Positions 42,658-44,366 of a stretch of DNA of 44,366 bases are shown here, in pieces. Below the pieces are notes generated by a model. That model saw nothing but the letters and a program-made list of their open reading frames with translations. It was not told the DNA's origin and ran no database searches. This stretch comes from Clostridia bacterium (lineage in GTDB: Bacteria > Bacillota > Clostridia > Christensenellales > CAG-917). A program made the position numbers and the translations under genes. The stretch covers positions 1 through 44,366 of the forward strand of contig CAAFLX010000016.1 of the NCBI GenBank assembly GCA_900763875.1. The letters are read 5' to 3'. Within the stretch, counting starts at the first letter, position 1; each line of letters opens with the position of its first letter.

Positions 42658-44283
42658 TTACGCCTCCACGATATAGTCTTTTTTCTTGCCGCGCACGCTG
42701 ATTTTTTTATAGTTGCGCTCGGTCTTTGCCATCTGCTTTTCCAAAAGTTTCAATGCTCCCGTCAATCCAAGCACGATGACAAGATACATACACGCCGCAA
42801 TAAGGAGCGGGAAAAGATAGTCGAACGTCCTCGATTGAATTATGCCAGGCACTTTGCCAAGGTCGAGTATGCCCACATATCCCACGATTGCCGTTTCCTT
42901 GACGAGGGTGATAAACTCGTTGAACAGCGGCGGCAGAACGTTGCGCACCGCCTGCGGAGTGACGACTTTCACCATGGTTTGTCCCGTTGACATACCAAGC
43001 GATCTGCCTGCCTCCATTTGTCCGAAGTCCACGCTCTCGAAACCCGCCCTGACGATCTCTGCAACGTATGCGCCCGAATTTAGTCCGAACGTAAGCGCGC
43101 CGATTGCTATGCCGTTGTCGGAGGAGGCAAGCACGACAAAGTACATTATAAACAACTGCAACACAACGGGCGTGCCACGAATTATCATAATGTAGGTTTT
43201 TGCAATGGTGGAGAGAATTTTGAGTTTGCCCGTCTTTTTTGCGATATAGTTGACCATTGCCAGCACAACGCCGATAACCACACCGATGAGCGTTGCCAAA
43301 AATGCGATGAGGAGCGTATTGCCCAAGCCCTCGAAGTAGAGTTTGTATCTGCCGTCAAAGATAAACGCGCGATACAAGCGGTCTTTGAGAGTGAGAGCCG
43401 CCTTGCCTCCGCCGAACATCAAATCCGCTGGAATTTTGTCCATAAGGATTGCGTCGATACGCCCGTTTTTGAGGTCTTGAAGCGCAAGCGCGTATTGCTT
43501 GTATTGCTTGACGGTTGCGCCCTCGGCATAGACGGTGACTTCCTCTCCGTCCTCGTTTTCGTAGGCGTATCCCTTGTCTTTTGCCTCGCTGATGATGAGG
43601 TCGCCGCTCGTGCCTTCCTGCACGCCGACGGTTTTGCCGGCAAGGTCTTTTACGCTCTTGTATTGTCCGCCGTTTGACACCACAACTATTGTCGAACTTG
43701 AATAAACGTGGCTAAAATCCACCGCCTGTTTACGCTCGTCGTTGATAGTGATACCTGCCGCGCCCACCGCGTCGCCCGTCGCCTTCGAAACGTTGGTTGC
43801 GATGATGTCGAAGGACACGTCTTTGACTTCAAGTTTTTTGCCGAGGTTGAGAGCCACTTGCGACATAATCGCAACGTCAAGCCCGACGATTTTCGTGTCA
43901 TACACAAATTCGTACGGCGCAAATCCCGACTCGGTGTACATTGTAACGACCTCGGTTGCCGAGCCGAAATCCCAGCTCACTTGCAAACCCTCGGGAACTT
44001 CCGTTTTTTCGCCGCTCTTTTCAGAGTCTGCAAGCGCGGAATAATAATCCAAATACATATTCATTTTGCCGCTTGCAAGCCACTCGTCAACCACCTTGTT
44101 GACAGCGTTCAAAAGCGATGTATTGCCCTTTGTCACCTCGATGCCGAAATCTTCTTGGAGAAGGTCGGTTGCGGCAACTGCCGCAAAATCGGACTTTTCA
44201 TTGCACGCAACAAGCGCAAAACACGCAACGAGCAAGGTTGCGACAAGCAAAATTGCAACTCCGATTTTCTTTGTTTTTTTCAC
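42658..44283 (-). CDS. Amino-acid binding protein (circularly permuted) fused to permease
   Basis: 541 aa from the GTG at 44283; an ATG at 44325 abuts the -10 box and would be untranslated. Signal peptide with lipobox LVAC and Cys27. Residues about 44-82, EDFGIEVTKGNTSLLNAVNK and onward, match what is normally the C-terminal end of a family-3 binding protein (the YGIAV-x-KGN-x-x-L block). The usual N-terminal part follows at about 111 (MYTESGFAPYEF), through DLAGKTVGVQEGTSGD to LKNGRIDAILMDK (about 272-283). The HisM/GlnP-type permease starts at about 317 (YFEGLGNTLLIAF) with its coupling loop EAGRSLGMSTGQTM. A fused binding protein-permease is known (GlnP); the permuted order is, to my knowledge, not usual. 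Confidence 0.85.
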   Translation of the reverse strand: MKKTKKIGVAILLVATLLVACFALVACNEKSDFAAVAATDLLQEDFGIEVTKGNTSLLNAVNKVVDEWLASGKMNMYLDYYSALADSEKSGEKTEVPEGLQVSWDFGSATEVVTMYTESGFAPYEFVYDTKIVGLDVAIMSQVALNLGKKLEVKDVSFDIIATNVSKATGDAVGAAGITINDERKQAVDFSHVYSSSTIVVVSNGGQYKSVKDLAGKTVGVQEGTSGDLIISEAKDKGYAYENEDGEEVTVYAEGATVKQYKQYALALQDLKNGRIDAILMDKIPADLMFGGGKAALTLKDRLYRAFIFDGRYKLYFEGLGNTLLIAFLATLIGVVIGVVLAMVNYIAKKTGKLKILSTIAKTYIMIIRGTPVVLQLFIMYFVVLASSDNGIAIGALTFGLNSGAYVAEIVRAGFESVDFGQMEAGRSLGMSTGQTMVKVVTPQAVRNVLPPLFNEFITLVKETAIVGYVGILDLGKVPGIIQSRTFDYLFPLLIAACMYLVIVLGLTGALKLLEKQMAKTERNYKKISVRGKKKDYIVEA

Positions 44284-44325
44284 TTTGTATATCTCCGACA
44301 AAATATATTTTCGTTTTACCGACAT

Positions 44326-44354
44326 ATAATAGCAACCTAAAAATTATTTTGCAA
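44326..44354 (-). promoter_or_regulatory. Promoter of the amino-acid transporter operon
   Basis: Minus strand: TTGCAA (44349-44354), 17-bp spacer, TATTAT (44326-44331). It places transcription start near 44319, which supports the GTG at 44283 as the start codon. Confidence 0.65.
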
Positions 44355-44366
44355 CCGTTTTTGCAT

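Overview
The window looks like chromosome of an uncultured, gut-type Bacillota (Clostridia, Christensenellales-like). The support is lipoprotein signal peptides ending in a V-A-C or V-G-C lipobox, Listeria-Bacteroides (InlB/Flg_new) repeats, a CdaA diadenylate cyclase, EFR1 and DUF4143 proteins, strong GGAGG ribosome sites and TTGACA/TATAAT promoters. The genus cannot be fixed from sequence alone.

Region 1 (1-17960, visibly AT-richer) is a carbohydrate-capture locus. It holds a 1209-aa InlB-repeat surface lipoprotein; an operon of two ABC sugar permeases, a solute-binding lipoprotein, a GH43 glycosidase lipoprotein and a CBM9-like lipoprotein; a divergent AraC-family regulator; and a small lipoprotein followed by a GH36 alpha-galactosidase. 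A 40-bp element with two half-sites 21 bp apart sits against the -35 box of three promoters here, and a fourth copy lies at the left edge. I propose it is the operator of the AraC protein, which would make the locus one regulon. The MalG-type permease carries an extracytoplasmic InlB-like repeat, which is very unusual. A gpsA 3' fragment (about 4215-4472) and a serine-recombinase 3' fragment next to tRNA-Leu (17555-17956) suggest an acquired, decayed island.

Region 2 (18000-23600) has tRNA-Leu(CAG), a ferrous-iron operon (feoA-like, feoA, feoB with a large extracytoplasmic insertion, FeoB-associated Cys-rich protein) and a divergent TetR regulator coupled to a DUF2461 gene. Palindromes lie in the shared control region.

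Region 3 (23600-30000) has a four-gene operon (TPR, DUF4037, Nudix, EFR1 ferredoxin), a membrane-embedded M28-type peptidase and a MATE exporter.

Region 4 (30000-36200) has three tandem units of about 128 bp whose hairpins covary, a strong candidate for an undescribed structured RNA or repeat element. They lie just downstream of an aspartokinase. DUF1015, cdaA, an unknown membrane protein and holA follow.

Region 5 (36200-44366) has an AAA/DUF4143 ATPase behind four 33-bp-phased repeats. A GntR regulator has matching TTGGT-N3-ACCAA operators in front of itself and of a divergent CrtI-like oxidoreductase/[2Fe-2S] reductase pair. The last unit is a polar amino-acid ABC transporter in which the binding protein appears circularly permuted and fused to the permease, and the ATPase carries an insertion of about 115 aa.

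The strongest candidates for something undescribed are the tandem covarying RNA-like units (30208-30588), the permuted binding protein-permease fusion, the InlB-repeat permease and the AraC-type regulon element.
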